Positions 25,205-35,945 of a stretch of 64,000 nt of DNA are shown one piece after another. The notes under the pieces are model-generated. The model did not search any database. It was not told the DNA's origin and worked only from the letters and a program-made list of their open reading frames with translations. The translations under genes were made by a program, and so were the position numbers. Source of the stretch: Megalonaias nervosa (Eukaryota; Mollusca; Bivalvia; Unionida; Unionidae); NCBI GenBank assembly GCA_016617855.1, contig JAECUM010001866.1, positions 33,050-97,049 of the forward strand, read 5' to 3'. The first letter of the stretch is position 1. Every line of letters begins with the position of its first letter.

Positions 25205-25605
25205 CTGATGTAGTTACAGGTTACTGCATTTGTATGGGAAAATCTGAACGAGGGCTTTTTTTTCCGAATAATACTGCACGACCTTTGAGAAAACGAATTC
25301 ATATTTTCCCATACGAATGCAGTATATCTTTTCATTATATACTCATTTTCTTATTCTACAAAAGGCTTAATTATAAAAAAATACACTATAAGAAACAAAG
25401 TAATTATAGGTTACTGCATTTTTATGGGAAAATATGAACGAATTTTTTCGGAATAATACTGCATGACCTTTGGGAATGAAGTATTGTTCCGAGAAAACAA
25501 GTACACATTTTCCCATACATATGTTGTAACCTTGTTATTATATACTCATTTTGTTAGTTTACCTATGGCTTAATTATAAAAATACACATAAGAAAAAAGG
25601 AATTA
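25205..25605. repeat. Tandem pair of foldback units (~200 bp each)
   Basis: Each unit opens with GGTTACTGCATTTGTATGGG (or TTTATGGG) plus AAAAT and later shows the inverted TTTTCCCATACGAATGCAG. Between them lie CGAATAATACTGCACGACC-like words. Both end with ATATACTCATTTT, GCTTAATTATAAAAA and ATACAC. Two copies stand head to tail. Confidence 0.8.
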
Positions 25606-25781
25606 AATTTTTGTTGTATTAACAAATTATACAACCGTAGATTCATCATACAAAATAACAATATTACTGCGCACATAGCACCGCCCGGCAACCTTTGAAC
25701 GTCGTCCTATGCTCGATAGTAGTTTCAAAAAGGATTGTCGTTTTGGTCTTCTTCAAGTTGAAATTTAGAGTCATATTGTGA

Positions 25782-26017
25782 ATGAATGCTCATTTCAACA
25801 ACTTTTCCATTTGGTCTGGAATGGATGGATTTTGTTTTATGTTCTGCTTTTCTGATTATGATGGACTGGAATATTTGGTCAATTCAGTGCAGATTTCAGT
25901 TGGAAATGTATTCGACATTCCAGCACAATTTCGATGTGTATCAGGTTTTGCAGGACATGTCATTCGGAATTGCAGAACTAAAAAAGTACATTTTGAGGAA
26001 ATTCAAGATGTATCAAA
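25782..26017 (+). CDS. Possible first coding exon, two open frames
   Basis: Two plus-strand frames are open together, from ATG at 25782 and ATG at 25786. Both run into AAA followed by GTAAGTATAG, a near-consensus splice donor at about 26018. A GC-richer patch (CACCGCCCGGCAACC, 25680) lies about 100 bp upstream. Neither translation is recognisable: the first contains FAGHVIRNCRTKKVHFEE, the second FGIAELKKYILRKFKMYQ. It may be a first exon or chance; no matching acceptor was identified. Confidence 0.25.
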
Positions 26018-26201
26018 GTAAGTATAGACTTTTTTCATGAAGACGAATCTGGGTTTTTCCACTCCAATATTTATCGCATGCGCAATCAACGTAAGGCAAC
26101 TTTTAAGCGATCGTCATTAGCATAGTGTATGTTCGTGAAGAAGTTTCAAACAAATTTGTAAAGTTTGACGTCTGTACACCCTTCACAGAAATAGTGTGTT
26201 T

Positions 26202-26410
26202 CAGTGGCGTAGCTAGGGTACTTAGTGCCCGGGGACAAAACATAAACTTGGCGCCCCCTTACTTAGCGCCCGGGGACAAAACATAAATGGCGCCCCTTCG
26301 AGTGCATCTGAGATAACGAATAGTTGTATTTTCCTCATTTTGGCGCCCCTGGCACATGGCGCCCGGGGACAACTGTCCCCTCCCCTTGCCCTCCCCAAGC
26401 TACGTCACTG
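26202..26410. mobile_element. hAT-like MITE, 209 bp
   Basis: Perfect 8-bp target duplications GTGTGTTT lie at 26194-26201 and 26411-26418. Terminal inverted repeats are CAGTGGCGTAGCTAGGG and, at the other end, CCAAGCTACGTCACTG. Inside, a ~60-bp segment with GCGCCCGGGGACAAAACATAA is partly duplicated. The CAGTGGCGTA terminus and 8-bp duplication fit hAT-type non-autonomous transposons. No coding capacity. Confidence 0.92.
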
Positions 26411-27237
26411 GTGTGTTTAAAAGTCATGAGTGAATAGTTCAATAACCTGCCTAAAACAGAAAAGTAGATATGAGCACGAAAAGCATCAGAGAGGATCAGG
26501 GCAGCGGACAGGATTGGTAAGCCCTAGGAAATATTATCCAGTAGGCCCCAGTGAATCACAAATTGAAACAACGGTGGACCTCCTGACCGTTGTGGTCCCC
26601 CGGAATTTGTCCTACCCTGTCCGCGGTCCTGGATAGGACTTACAAGGTTGGATGTCCTATTTCTGAAAGGAAAGGGGTGGGTGGACGATTTTCCTATTTG
26701 ACCAGAATTACAATTTGTACAAATCTACGTGTATTTAGATGACTCTTCAAGAATATATACTCGCGAAAACACAAGAGAACTTACAAATTTCTTCATTGCA
26801 TATAATTAATTTCACAGTGGATAGATGCATACAGGTGAACACAGCATTATCAATGCCAACGTGATCAGATCCAAATCCCAATCCGACAAGCCACACGAGT
26901 TACACATAGTTGATAGTACTGTAGCAACTGGCCATTGCAAATGTATCGCACGATGAGTTATCACATCATTATTATCCATATTTGTTCAAGGATATAGCAA
27001 ACGAGAGAGAGAGAGAGAGTAAATTCCTTAGCCAATCCAATGAGCATTTTTGGGAGTCACATTCATTCCCATTTAATTTATTAACTAAATGGCAAATCGT
27101 TGAGGAATCTGATTGCCTAATATGTGATGTGCCGCATTTGGTGTTCATTGTTTGCTGCTAGTTAGACAAGTTAACTTGTTTATTTTTGGATTATTCGTTA
27201 CCATGCAGTTATAAGGGGGGGGGAGGGGGGAGTTAAG

Positions 27238-27405
27238 ATGAGAGTCACGATGCAGTTACATAAAGTCATAGATACTAATTTATTGTTAAAAATACTTGAT
27301 GAAAACGAACAGTTCAACTCAATGAGAGTCACGATGCAGTTACATAAAGTAATAGATACTAATTTATTGTTAAAAGTACTTGATGAAAACGAACAGTTCA
27401 ACTCA
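27238..27405. repeat. 84-bp exact-frame tandem duplication
   Basis: Two adjacent 84-bp units, 27238-27321 and 27322-27405, differ at only a couple of bases. Each begins ATGAGAGTCACGATGCAGTT. A G-rich run (27214-27231) stands just upstream. Confidence 0.97.
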
Positions 27406-27564
27406 AATACTTGTGGGATGGCATATTACTATTTACTACTATCTGCGGCGATCTATAATGACAAATGTTCTATTCATGTAAGAAGTGAAGGTCACTCGAG
27501 TTGCCCTACGTCAAATGCGCATGACCGTACCGGATGCGGCTATGGGATAGGTTTGGCAAGCTAA
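27238..27564 (+). other. Open frame with duplicated 28-residue segment, unrecognised
   Basis: A 108-codon frame starts at the ATG of the 84-bp duplication, so its first 56 residues are two near-identical 28-residue blocks (MRVTMQLHKVIDTNLLLK..., ending DENEQFNS). The rest, with SAAIYNDKCSIHVRSEGH, is not recognised. No splice sites, promoter or family match support it as a gene; the unit length being a multiple of three may be chance. Confidence 0.25.
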
Positions 27565-27569
27565 AAATA

Positions 27570-29955
27570 GTATCGGAAAATGATCTATATTTATTACCAT
27601 TCTTATTACCAGCTAAAGAATATTTGTGTTTATGTCCCGTCACTTGCATCTCGCTGTTGGAGGGACCCCAGCTATTACCTGTATCATACGGATGTGTCTT
27701 AAATCGCTACCCTACCATTGTGTCAAAATAGTTACATAGGGAAAATTGCAAAGAAGCTGTTGTGTGACAGTCTATTTATCCGGCGGAAACAATACATTTT
27801 CGTCGTCTTAGATTATTAGCTTGAGGCTCTTAGTTTCCAACCAAAACCTTCAGTTGCCTTTTTTTTTCTCGAATCTAGTATTTTGACAGACTTGTAGAAT
27901 GTACGTCTCTGATAGATGTGTGATAGATCTTGGCCTCAATATGCTTTTCTAAGCTACATTTTTATAGACCATACACTGGTCATAGTATGAACATTCTATT
28001 TGCGAAAAGATATGAATATTTCTCTTAAATAACTGTTTAAATGATCCGAATGGTATTTTCAATTACTGCGCCTCTCAAGTTTGTTGTTGAGATTACGAAT
28101 ATCATGTTCATGCTTGTGGCTGTTTTAAAGTTTCTTTTCTGACTCGGCGAACTCGTCCAGATCGTTAACTTTACCATCAATACTTTCAAACGGACAAAGC
28201 TGCTTCTTTAGTTCATTCACAAACAAATCTAATCAACCAAACCCTAAAGCCTCTACTACATGAATGTACATGGTTTGTTTACAAAGTAGTTCCTAATACA
28301 CTATACTATTTTTAGGCATACGTGCGTGCGTGCATTTTCAAGATCTTCAGTATCGTAAAATATTGCACTATTCTGACAATGTAAAGTTAACGGAGACAAA
28401 CGTTATCAAATAATAATACTTATTTCGCTGATGTACTGTTACAGTGATCAGTGGATACTGCTCGCGCTATCTTGTTCCTATTATTAGCATCATTGACCAA
28501 GATAATGACTTCAGTAGACGACACTGTCCTAATCCATATTTTAATGGTATCCGCATACAGACGGGGGTTCAGTCTGACAATAAATATGATTCCGCATACA
28601 GATTTAGGTGACGTCATCCACAAATATATGGCTCCCACACTACCAGATTAACTGCCCATCCAAAGCAAATGAGAAAGCCTACCTCAGTTTGTTAAGACAA
28701 ATACTAGGTTACGTATCCACCATCTGAACAGAAGACCCAGGTTAAGCAGGTTGGACCGATTAAGACGAATTCAACACATTTTGTATGATATATGCCATTG
28801 AAAATTTACTATCCTTGTAGTTTTTTTGTGTTATATACCACCTTACAATGGCAATCATTACACTACGTTGACCTGAAACTATTAAATAAAATCATTAATA
28901 TTTTAGCTGTACAGTGAATGTAACACCCTACCAATGCATCCGTGAGTTCTACAAGATTTAGTCACTCACAATGCAAGTACAAATGCAGGGACAACATATA
29001 ACAGCATTAATTTTATTCCTCAGACAATTGCTCACTAGAACCAACTTCATGAAAATGCAATGAGAGTTTCCAGCCTGGATGCCTTCAAACAGGCCACGCA
29101 GCACATTCCAATAAAATAAACGTAAATGCCATAATGCCCAAAAAATGTTCACACTACACACTGATGCAACGTTATCCCTTTGTAGTTGATGCCAAGCCAA
29201 AAAAAAAAAAAACAACATATTTTTACTAAGTACTGAAGTCGACTAACTAGTATACTCAACTTTTTATCCGTGTTGCTGATCATATTTCTATATCCTGAAA
29301 TTCGTGGATTTCTAGAAGTATCAGAATTATTTCTCAAGTAAGGCAACTCTTTTGATGGCTCTATTAAATTTAAAATGATGATTCTGTCAAACGTGTGGTA
29401 AGGCCACTAGGGAGCCATTACCATGTAAATTCAAAATTAAACCCACACCCTCCAAACACACAATTTTTGGGGTGATCTGCTACAATCACCCAGGATGAGA
29501 CATCATTCAATTCTCGATGGCAGATAAATTGGAAAAAGCAAAAATTAACAAGACTATTTGGACACGACTACACCACTCAAACTGCAGTGCAGGGACCGCA
29601 GAATAAATTATATACTTGGAAAAAGTTTGACACTGAAAAACTAATTTATTGGCAGAGTCACTGACGGCAGAATAAATGTGGCATCAGCTAAATAAGCAAT
29701 CATTGTTGGCAAAGTGCATATCGTAATTAAATATACTTAACAAATGGAAAATTGATATCCAGTTCTATAGCAGTGTCTTTACGAGGAACCATTTTACCTC
29801 TAAAAAAGAACGCTGCAATGTCCACGTTGAACCTGACACGACAAGAATTAGTCCTAGTTTTCAAACCAGAGATGAAGAGGAGTAGGTGCATGCCATTAGA
29901 TAGACATTAAACATCTGTACGACATTTTTCCATGATGCTGTCGTATCTCATTTCA
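27570..29955. other. Intergenic, nothing recognised
   Basis: Several open frames of 60-86 codons on both strands, none recognisable. No tandem repeat of note. Confidence 0.4.
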
Positions 29956-29964
29956 TTGAGGGCG

Positions 29965-30150
29965 CCACAATAGCTCAGTAACTAAAGCATCCGACGACAA
30001 TCTAAGTCATGTGTTCGATACCTGCATAGACCAGCCAGGGTTGGCTGTGTGGTGTTCGTAGCAAAGGCACTTAGCTTCCATTTCCTAGTCATGATATAGC
30101 TAATAATGTATGAAAGATGCTGTCAAAACCAACCAACCAACATCATTCCA
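29965..30150 (+). mobile_element. Possible tRNA-related SINE, second type
   Basis: CACAATAGCTCAGTAACTAA (A-box-like) is followed by GTGTTCGATACCTGC (B-box-like) about 45 bp later, then an unrelated body ending near AACCAACCAACC. The body differs from the main SINE family; ends are not fixed. Confidence 0.5.
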
Positions 30151-30742
30151 CTGGTGTCAGCATTTGAAAACCAAAACTATTTCAGCTTAATTAGGTAAAG
30201 TATGTATGCAATGTGTCATTTAAGAAACAAGTTATTAGAAGGAAATGCAGTAAGTTGTCATGTATTTTATATATGGTTTGCTACTTCATCGTGTTCACAA
30301 GGACTTATATAGTAGTAAAAAAGTGGGGCATTTGTATTTTTTGCCACTTTTGTGGCCATTCCAACCCTCCTCGCCTCTACCCCGATGACAATTTAGCCCA
30401 CGCTCAAGCGATGTCTGCTGATCACTTTTAATTATGTTCGCGGGGTGCAAGCACCACACACACACACACACGAGACGTAGCAGAACATATCATTATAAGT
30501 GCTGAAAAACACGTACGCAGGTGTTACGTGATGGTTTAGGTGCACGACCTTGCCTTAAATGTGGTATCCGAGTCAAATCACGTAATAAACTTTGACAGCC
30601 TTGTGGATCTCTTCGTAAGTACTGTAAAGCATGCAGAAATAAATCAAAACCACCAACATATGCGGCTTCTCAAACAGAGACAAAAATACAAAACTTTAAC
30701 TGAAATAAATGAAATAATAACCAGAATTTCCCAATTAGAAAT

Positions 30743-31072
30743 ATGCTTCGCCATCCCCTTCGTAAAAACATGCCTACTGTGCCACAGAAAAAAAAGCTCG
30801 CACGGCCGCATGGACTATACATACCAAATCGAATGATCAAAGCAGAGATGTTTGAATTATTGAGACCCATAACTGTACTGAATTCACCACCAATACCGGT
30901 TGCCACTTCAGAAGCAACTACAAATAAAACGATTGTTAAACAACAAAGACAATTTGCACGTGGGCACAATATCTGGATACCCAGAAGTGCAAGAAAAGAC
31001 GATATCATTGCGTTAGCAGACGAGTACGAACAAAACCGTCATAGTCGTCGTCCATCTTACTATCGCCACTGA
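30743..31072 (+). other. Open frame left of the Polinton remnant, unrecognised
   Basis: A 109-codon frame is rich in basic residues (VPQKKKLARPHGLYIPN, NIWIPRSARKDDIIALADEY). It precedes the PolB-like fragment on the same strand and could be an old gene of the same mobile element. No family motif is visible. Confidence 0.3.
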
Positions 31073-31359
31073 AACGGATGAGTACGTTCGTGCAAATATA
31101 TAACAATCGCAAAACAATACCCAGAATTCAAATTTCAAAACGTAGTGGCGAATTTGAAAATCATGTGGCAGTTATCCCATCCACAGACACACCAGGCAAA
31201 GACGTTCGACAACTATTGACAAACATGATTCCTGGAATCATAGCGGTGTTAAAAACTTTGGTCACGCTGGCGTTAATGCAGACACTGTTCTTAGTCTGCA
31301 TCTGGTTTTTCACAAGAATGGATTTAAAACTACTATACCGTGGTTTCCAGCGCCATCAA

Positions 31360-31740
31360 TGATAAAATTGGCAGAGGCATTGTAAAGATTCTCGAAACGC
31401 TGAAGAAATACACCAATGCAGAATCGGGATGGACTCTCAAAAGATGCACATAAGTCGAAGTCCATCTCTCGCCGTATCAAATGTTTCGTGGATCCAGTTA
31501 TACAGCAACACCAAATTAGGTTTTGCCAAAGTCAGTTATGAACATAAAAACGTTGACAACATATTTTTTGAATGGGCAATTTGATCGGAGCTATATCCGG
31601 CCAGTGACAATCAAGACTTTCTCCGAAAATACGAGTAACACCTGGGCGAACTCATCTTCTGGAAGAGACTCTATCCCCCTTTACTCACGTCATGTCACTT
31701 GTGTATGGGGTACTTAAATCCCGGCGGACAAAATTAAAAG
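31360..31740 (+). pseudogene. Polinton-type DNA polymerase B N-terminal remnant
   Basis: Fragments in several plus-strand frames line up with the conserved region ahead of the exonuclease domain in Polinton/adintovirus protein-primed DNA polymerase. Seen here: GRGIVKILETLKKYTNAESG, VEVHLSPYQMFRGSSY, and ELYPASDNQDFLRKYE followed by a stop and HLGEL. At least three frame changes and two stops break it. Catalytic polymerase motifs are absent. It lies about 300 bp outside the left end of the inverted repeat at 32049. The assignment rests on my recognition of the pattern and is moderate. Confidence 0.45.
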
Positions 31741-32048
31741 TGACCAAAGGCAACGCTCGCATGTGGGCTAAATTGTTATTAAGGGTAGAGGCGAGGCGGG
31801 GGGAAAGGCCCCAAATGCGACATAGAATGCCCAACTTTCACACTACTTATATCAACACAGATAAATATTATTTGTAAGAAAATGGAACAAGATAAATCCG
31901 ACACAAGCTGTCTGTCACATCTGGATAAATAATTATATTCGAACAGGTGTGAATAGTCATTTCTTGTAGTCAGTAAACCGCAACAATTGATAAAGAACTG
32001 TTATAAGACAATAGTAAATACTTTAGTTAGTTGTGCAAACAAAATATT

Positions 32049-33015
32049 AGGGGCCGCGTACGTTGCCGGCGATAACGCCCCGAGTACTGATATTTGACTG
32101 CGCAACAAGGGATTGGGTCGGTGGGTCGGGGGACCGACATTTTTGTGCGTTCTTAAGGGTCCATTTCTAAAATCGAGACCTTAAAAAATATTGAGATCTT
32201 GTATTAAAAACACCGACGCAAGCCCTATACCATGGATTCGCGACGGCATCATAAGGACCGCCCACTGCGTAGGAGGTGCCCACGGGGGAAGCAGGGTGTG
32301 TTATAAAATGACTGACTTATCTTTGATGTGCTGACAGGTTGCACAAACCAAAGATTTTATCGAGACCAATGCGATATTGAGTTCTTGGATGGTGTAAATG
32401 AATTGTAATGAATCCGTGTGGGGTTTTCTGAGCATGTGCAAAGTAGTTTCTAAACTAACATATGTATATATCACTGGAGAACCAAGTCTGATGAATATTT
32501 CGCAGGGTATGTGTTTCAACGCCATAAAAGAGAGCCAAAAATTACGGTTATTTCTGATCACTTTGGGGATCTGAGCGTACCGCTGCGTAACGTAAATGAC
32601 ATCCGTGTTTTCATGCACTCCTCGTGAAAATATTCTCGTTGATTTCTTTGTTTGTCAAGCATGAAATCTTCGTAAGCCACAAGATTATTAACGCGACCAT
32701 CAAATTCTTCGACCGATGGTGAGTCATTGGTGTCAGTGATAAATTCAACAACATCTTCATCGGGCGATAAGGAATCCTTTGCAGCTTCACTGAATTCGCT
32801 GAGGACATCATAACATCGCTGCTTGTCTGCGGATGGCGCTACTAAAACAAGCTTGTCCCATATGAGCCATCTCATCAGCTTGAGTAGTAACTGAATTTTA
32901 CTAGACCCAGACGGATCGATGACAATGGCGCGGATAGAACTGGGTAATGCCGGATGATGCCTGATAGGTCCTTGCTCTTGTGTAGCTCAAATGTCAAATC
33001 ACGTACATGTTGCAG

Positions 33016-33017
<2 letters not shown>
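32049..33017. repeat. Left arm of ~1-kb inverted repeat (Polinton-like)
   Basis: Aligns with the reverse complement of 35100-36174. The outer end is AGGGGCCGCGTACG..., the opposite end ...CCCGGCGCCT, so the termini are AG...CT as in Polintons. AATATT at 32043-32048 and AATTTT after 36174 differ by one base and could be a worn 6-bp target duplication, though both are low-complexity. The arm contains an ATPase remnant. Confidence 0.75.
32301..32955 (-). pseudogene. FtsK-HerA (A32-like) packaging ATPase remnant, left arm
   Basis: On the minus strand two frames, about 32558-32955 and 32301-32618, together resemble a viral genome-packaging ATPase of the FtsK-HerA class. In virus-like elements this enzyme pumps DNA into the capsid. 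A P-loop region IDPSGSSKIQLLLKLM lacks the first glycine of Walker A. KLVLVAPSADKQ follows, then a Walker-B-like NNLVAYEDFMLDKQ. In the other frame VIYVTQRYAQIPKVIRNN matches the conserved sensor segment. A frameshift separates the two parts. It is non-functional as it stands. Confidence 0.75.

Positions 33018-33085
<68 letters not shown>
33018..33085. repeat. (TA)n microsatellite at arm/loop junction
   Basis: About 34 TA units, exactly where the left arm loses similarity to the right arm and the helicase-like remnant begins. Confidence 0.98.
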
Positions 33086-33088
<3 letters not shown>

Positions 33089-33233
33089 ATAACAATTCAT
33101 TTATCGCAGGGACTAACAATCTCAGATACCATTATCTGGATTGTCGATGATCGTTTCGAATGGTCAAACTTAGTGCATGTGGCAGTATCGAGAGTTACAA
33201 GATTGTCTTAGCTACACAGAATGGTTTATAATC
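33086..33233 (+). pseudogene. Superfamily 1 helicase C-terminal remnant
   Basis: About 45 codons contain TIHLSQGLTI, matching helicase motif V of the Pif1-like group, then IIWIVDDRFEWSNL and VHVAVSRVTRLS, matching motif VI (VAxSR). A stop at 33209-33211 interrupts the frame. Upstream motifs, including Walker A and B, are missing because the frame begins at the (TA)n array. Confidence 0.55.
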
Positions 33234-33366
33234 AACCTCAGGATGTACCCGGCGTGCCAATTCATGGGACTTTACTTCCCGGCACAGTGAGCAAACAAAT
33301 AGCTGGCTACCAACGAAATGACAACAAAAATATAAACACGAGTTTGATCTTGATCCTTAATTCATC

Positions 33367-33548
33367 ATGGAGTTGAAACAACGACAAAATAATCACTGCG
33401 CGCTTTGTAACACAATAATGTTATGGCAATATTTTCCGAAACCCACGACAATCTACCGTGGACATAACTGATAGTAGTTTAGGCCATACACACGAAAATT
33501 TTGCACTGATACATCCTGTACGTAACCGATGCTGAGGCGCCTCTAAAA
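33367..33548 (+). pseudogene. HNH-like nuclease remnant
   Basis: QNNHCALCNTIMLWQYFPKP shows a CxxC pair. After a frame change comes VDITDSSLGHTHENF, which has the spacing of an HNH/endonuclease VII-like core (metal-site residues around GHTHEN). A second cysteine (NRC) follows and then a stop. It follows the helicase remnant on the same strand. Small zinc-binding nuclease domains of this shape occur in several mobile DNA elements; which one is not determined. Confidence 0.4.
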
Positions 33549-33717
33549 TTGAATCCGGATCCATGCCGGTAGTAATTTTGTGTTTTCAAGAATTACCTGT
33601 TATTGTTCACGAACAAATCCACGTCGAGGAGCTGCCGAATCTAGTCTGTAAATTGCAGGCCTACCCGTAGATCTCACCACACTAGAAATTCTATGTGTAT
33701 TTACACTCTAGATAGGA

Positions 33718-34485
33718 TCAGTTGCTCTTTTTTTGACTACCCTCAAGTTCACCAGGTTCATATAAATACTTGACTGTCACATTGCTAACCAGCAATGGTC
33801 TCGCTGGCGAGTCGCGTCGCTTAGCTTGTATGTGTTTCTTCGCGATTGCATCGATGGGTTTCATAGCAATTCCACGTGTGACTTCGTTGCTTAATGCAGC
33901 TATTACGCTTGATATTCTTGCAACCCATTCACGAAATCGAGTGTCCTTCATCAATAATCCTTAGCGTACTGATGTCCAAACAATTTCCCAGAAAGTGCTC
34001 GATAAAATTCGCTCAACGATTGCCTGATCACGATGTATGGTGGCGTGTCCGCGTCTAATTCAACATTATGTTTCTGCATCACCGATGTTACTGCACCAAT
34101 AACTTGTTTGCCAGGATCAACATGTAGCAACAGTGGCCATCGTAAATGTCCACGTTGATAAATTTGTGTCAAACGCGACTGCGACTTCTGTTGCTGTTTT
34201 AGTTGTTTATGGTCCCGCTTCCTTGTATCGACTTGCAATGTCGACGACAGTCGGCACGTGTTTTTATGTGCCTGTACGTACGTTTTCGTTGGGCAAAACT
34301 AAGATATCTAAAAGATGAACTTCGTTGGAAGTGCTGACATCAAACCATCCACACTGAATCCTTTTTGCTGGTGTTAGAGACATTTGTCATATTGCCTGTC
34401 GGTACAACCAATCTGTGGCAACGTCACATTTGACACCTCCTGCATCAGCGAGTTTGCTAATCACCACTGTGCCTTTCCAGTATCC
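33718..34485 (-). pseudogene. Polinton/Maverick integrase (rve) remnant
   Basis: The minus strand carries broken pieces of a retrovirus-like DDE integrase of the Polinton type. In order: GYWKGTVVISKLADAGGVKC and CDVATDWLYRQAI (zinc-binding end), FDVSTSNEVHLLDILVLPN, VDIASRYKEAGP, RGHLRWPLLLHVDPGK with the second catalytic aspartate, LFGHQYAKDY, then FREWVARISSVIAALSNEVT, and YLYEPGELEGSQ at the C terminus. Stops lie near 34387, 34264 and 34207; frame changes lie near 34130 and 33954. The third catalytic residue region (around 34020) is scrambled. In live elements this enzyme inserts the DNA and makes 6-bp duplications. It lies in the loop between the two inverted arms, opposite to the helicase-like and HNH-like remnants. 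Confidence 0.88.
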
Positions 34486-34530
34486 TCTATACTATAATAA
34501 ATAGATTCCATTATTATAATTAAAGAACAA

Positions 34531-34725
34531 TTAACTGCCCGCCCGCACCGCTAGTTTACCGCTCATCTCCGATTTTATCAACCAGCTGGCCAGTGACTCT
34601 GCTATAATTTTATATCTTTTAGACTTCGGCGTATGAATCAGCTTGACATCAGCGACATGTTGTTGCAGATTATTATTTTGGTAAGCGACGTCAAGAGCAT
34701 GGCACGCTTGATCAATCTCATTCAC
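34531..34725 (-). other. Short open frame upstream of the integrase remnant
   Basis: About 64 codons on the same strand as the integrase, ending just before it. Charged and helical in look (DQACHALDVAYQNNNLQQHV, KRYKIIAESLASWLIKSEM). Unrecognised; it may be a decayed gene of the same element. Confidence 0.35.
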
Positions 34726-35159
34726 TCGTAATTCGCCGACTTTTGGTCGGTTTTCCGCGTCAAGTCTGATATTACGTCTGGTTCCAGGGCCATAATAATT
34801 ATATCCCGGATGATGTTTTCACAATGACACTTAGACCATGGAGTTCCTGGTAATTTCCCGAGTGTCGCAGAGATATCACCACCCTTTGTTGGCGTCTCGC
34901 GAGACGCTGTTTGCGATTGGCGAATCGCTGAAGATACAAACTTATATTTTTGGGGTACCGTATTTTACGCACGTACCTGTAAGTGGCCGTCGAGGAATCC
35001 TCGTCGTTGTTGTTCTTAATCTAATAGTATCAGTCACCATCTTGCAGCGAACACAAGAAAGACTCATGGTTGTACACAATAATACATTCCTACAACATGA
35101 AAGTGCTTAGGTTTTCAGCGACACAAGAGCAAGGACCAATCAGGCATCATCCGGCATTA

Positions 35160-35945
35160 CCCAGTTCTATCCGCGTCATCATCATCGGTCAGTTTTTGTT
35201 TGGTAAAACTCAGTTACTACTCAATATGATAATGAAATGGCTCAAATAGGAGAAACCTTAGTTAGAAGCGCCATACGCAGACGACCAGCGATTTTATATG
35301 TCCTCAGCAAATTCAGTAAAGCCCGAAGAAGATGTTGCTGAATTTATCACCGACATCAATGACGCACCGTCGGTCGAAGATCTTGATGGTAGCATTAATA
35401 ATCTTGTGGTCTACAATGATATCATACTTGACAAACAATTCCATCCAGATAAGTTTCACGAGGAAGGCATAAAAACAAGCCCGAAGAAGATGTTGCTGAA
35501 TTTATCACCGACATCAATGACGCACCGTCGGTCGAAGATCTTGATGGTAGCATTAATAATCTTGTGGTCTACAATGATGTCATACTTGACAAACAATTCC
35601 ATCCAGATAAGTTTCACGAGGAAGGCATAAAAACAAGAATGTAATTCATGTTACAGAGCTATGCGCTCAGATTCCCAAAAGCGATCATATATAATTGTAA
35701 TCTTCGGCTACCTTAAACGGCGTTGATACATATAACCTGCGAAATATTCATCAGACTATGTGCCCCGGTGATATGAACATATGTTAGTTTAAAAACTTCT
35801 TTGCACATGCTCAGAAAACTCCACATGGATTCATTACAATTAATTTATACGATCCAAGAATACAATATCGCATTGATCTCGATAAAATCTTTGGTTGAGC
35901 AACCTGTCAGCACATCAACGATAAGTCAGTCATTTTATAACACAC
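35160..35945 (+). pseudogene. Packaging ATPase remnant, right arm
   Basis: Plus-strand counterpart of the left-arm ATPase. The P-loop GQFLFGKT (35187-35210) fits GxxxxGK[ST] and so is better preserved than in the left arm. NNLVVYNDIILDKQ gives the Walker-B-like segment. Stops and frame changes follow soon after the P-loop, and a 158-bp tandem duplication breaks the middle. Non-functional. Confidence 0.75.
35321..35636. repeat. 158-bp tandem duplication inside ATPase remnant
   Basis: Copies 35321-35478 and 35479-35636 differ at a single position that I can see (GATATCATAC versus GATGTCATAC). The unit length is not a multiple of three, so one 110-codon frame reads the same DNA in two frames. 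Confidence 0.97.

Noticed and set aside
35298..35630. 110-codon plus-strand frame
   Set aside because: It reads one 158-bp duplicated segment of a dead ATPase gene in two different frames, so it is not a genuine protein.
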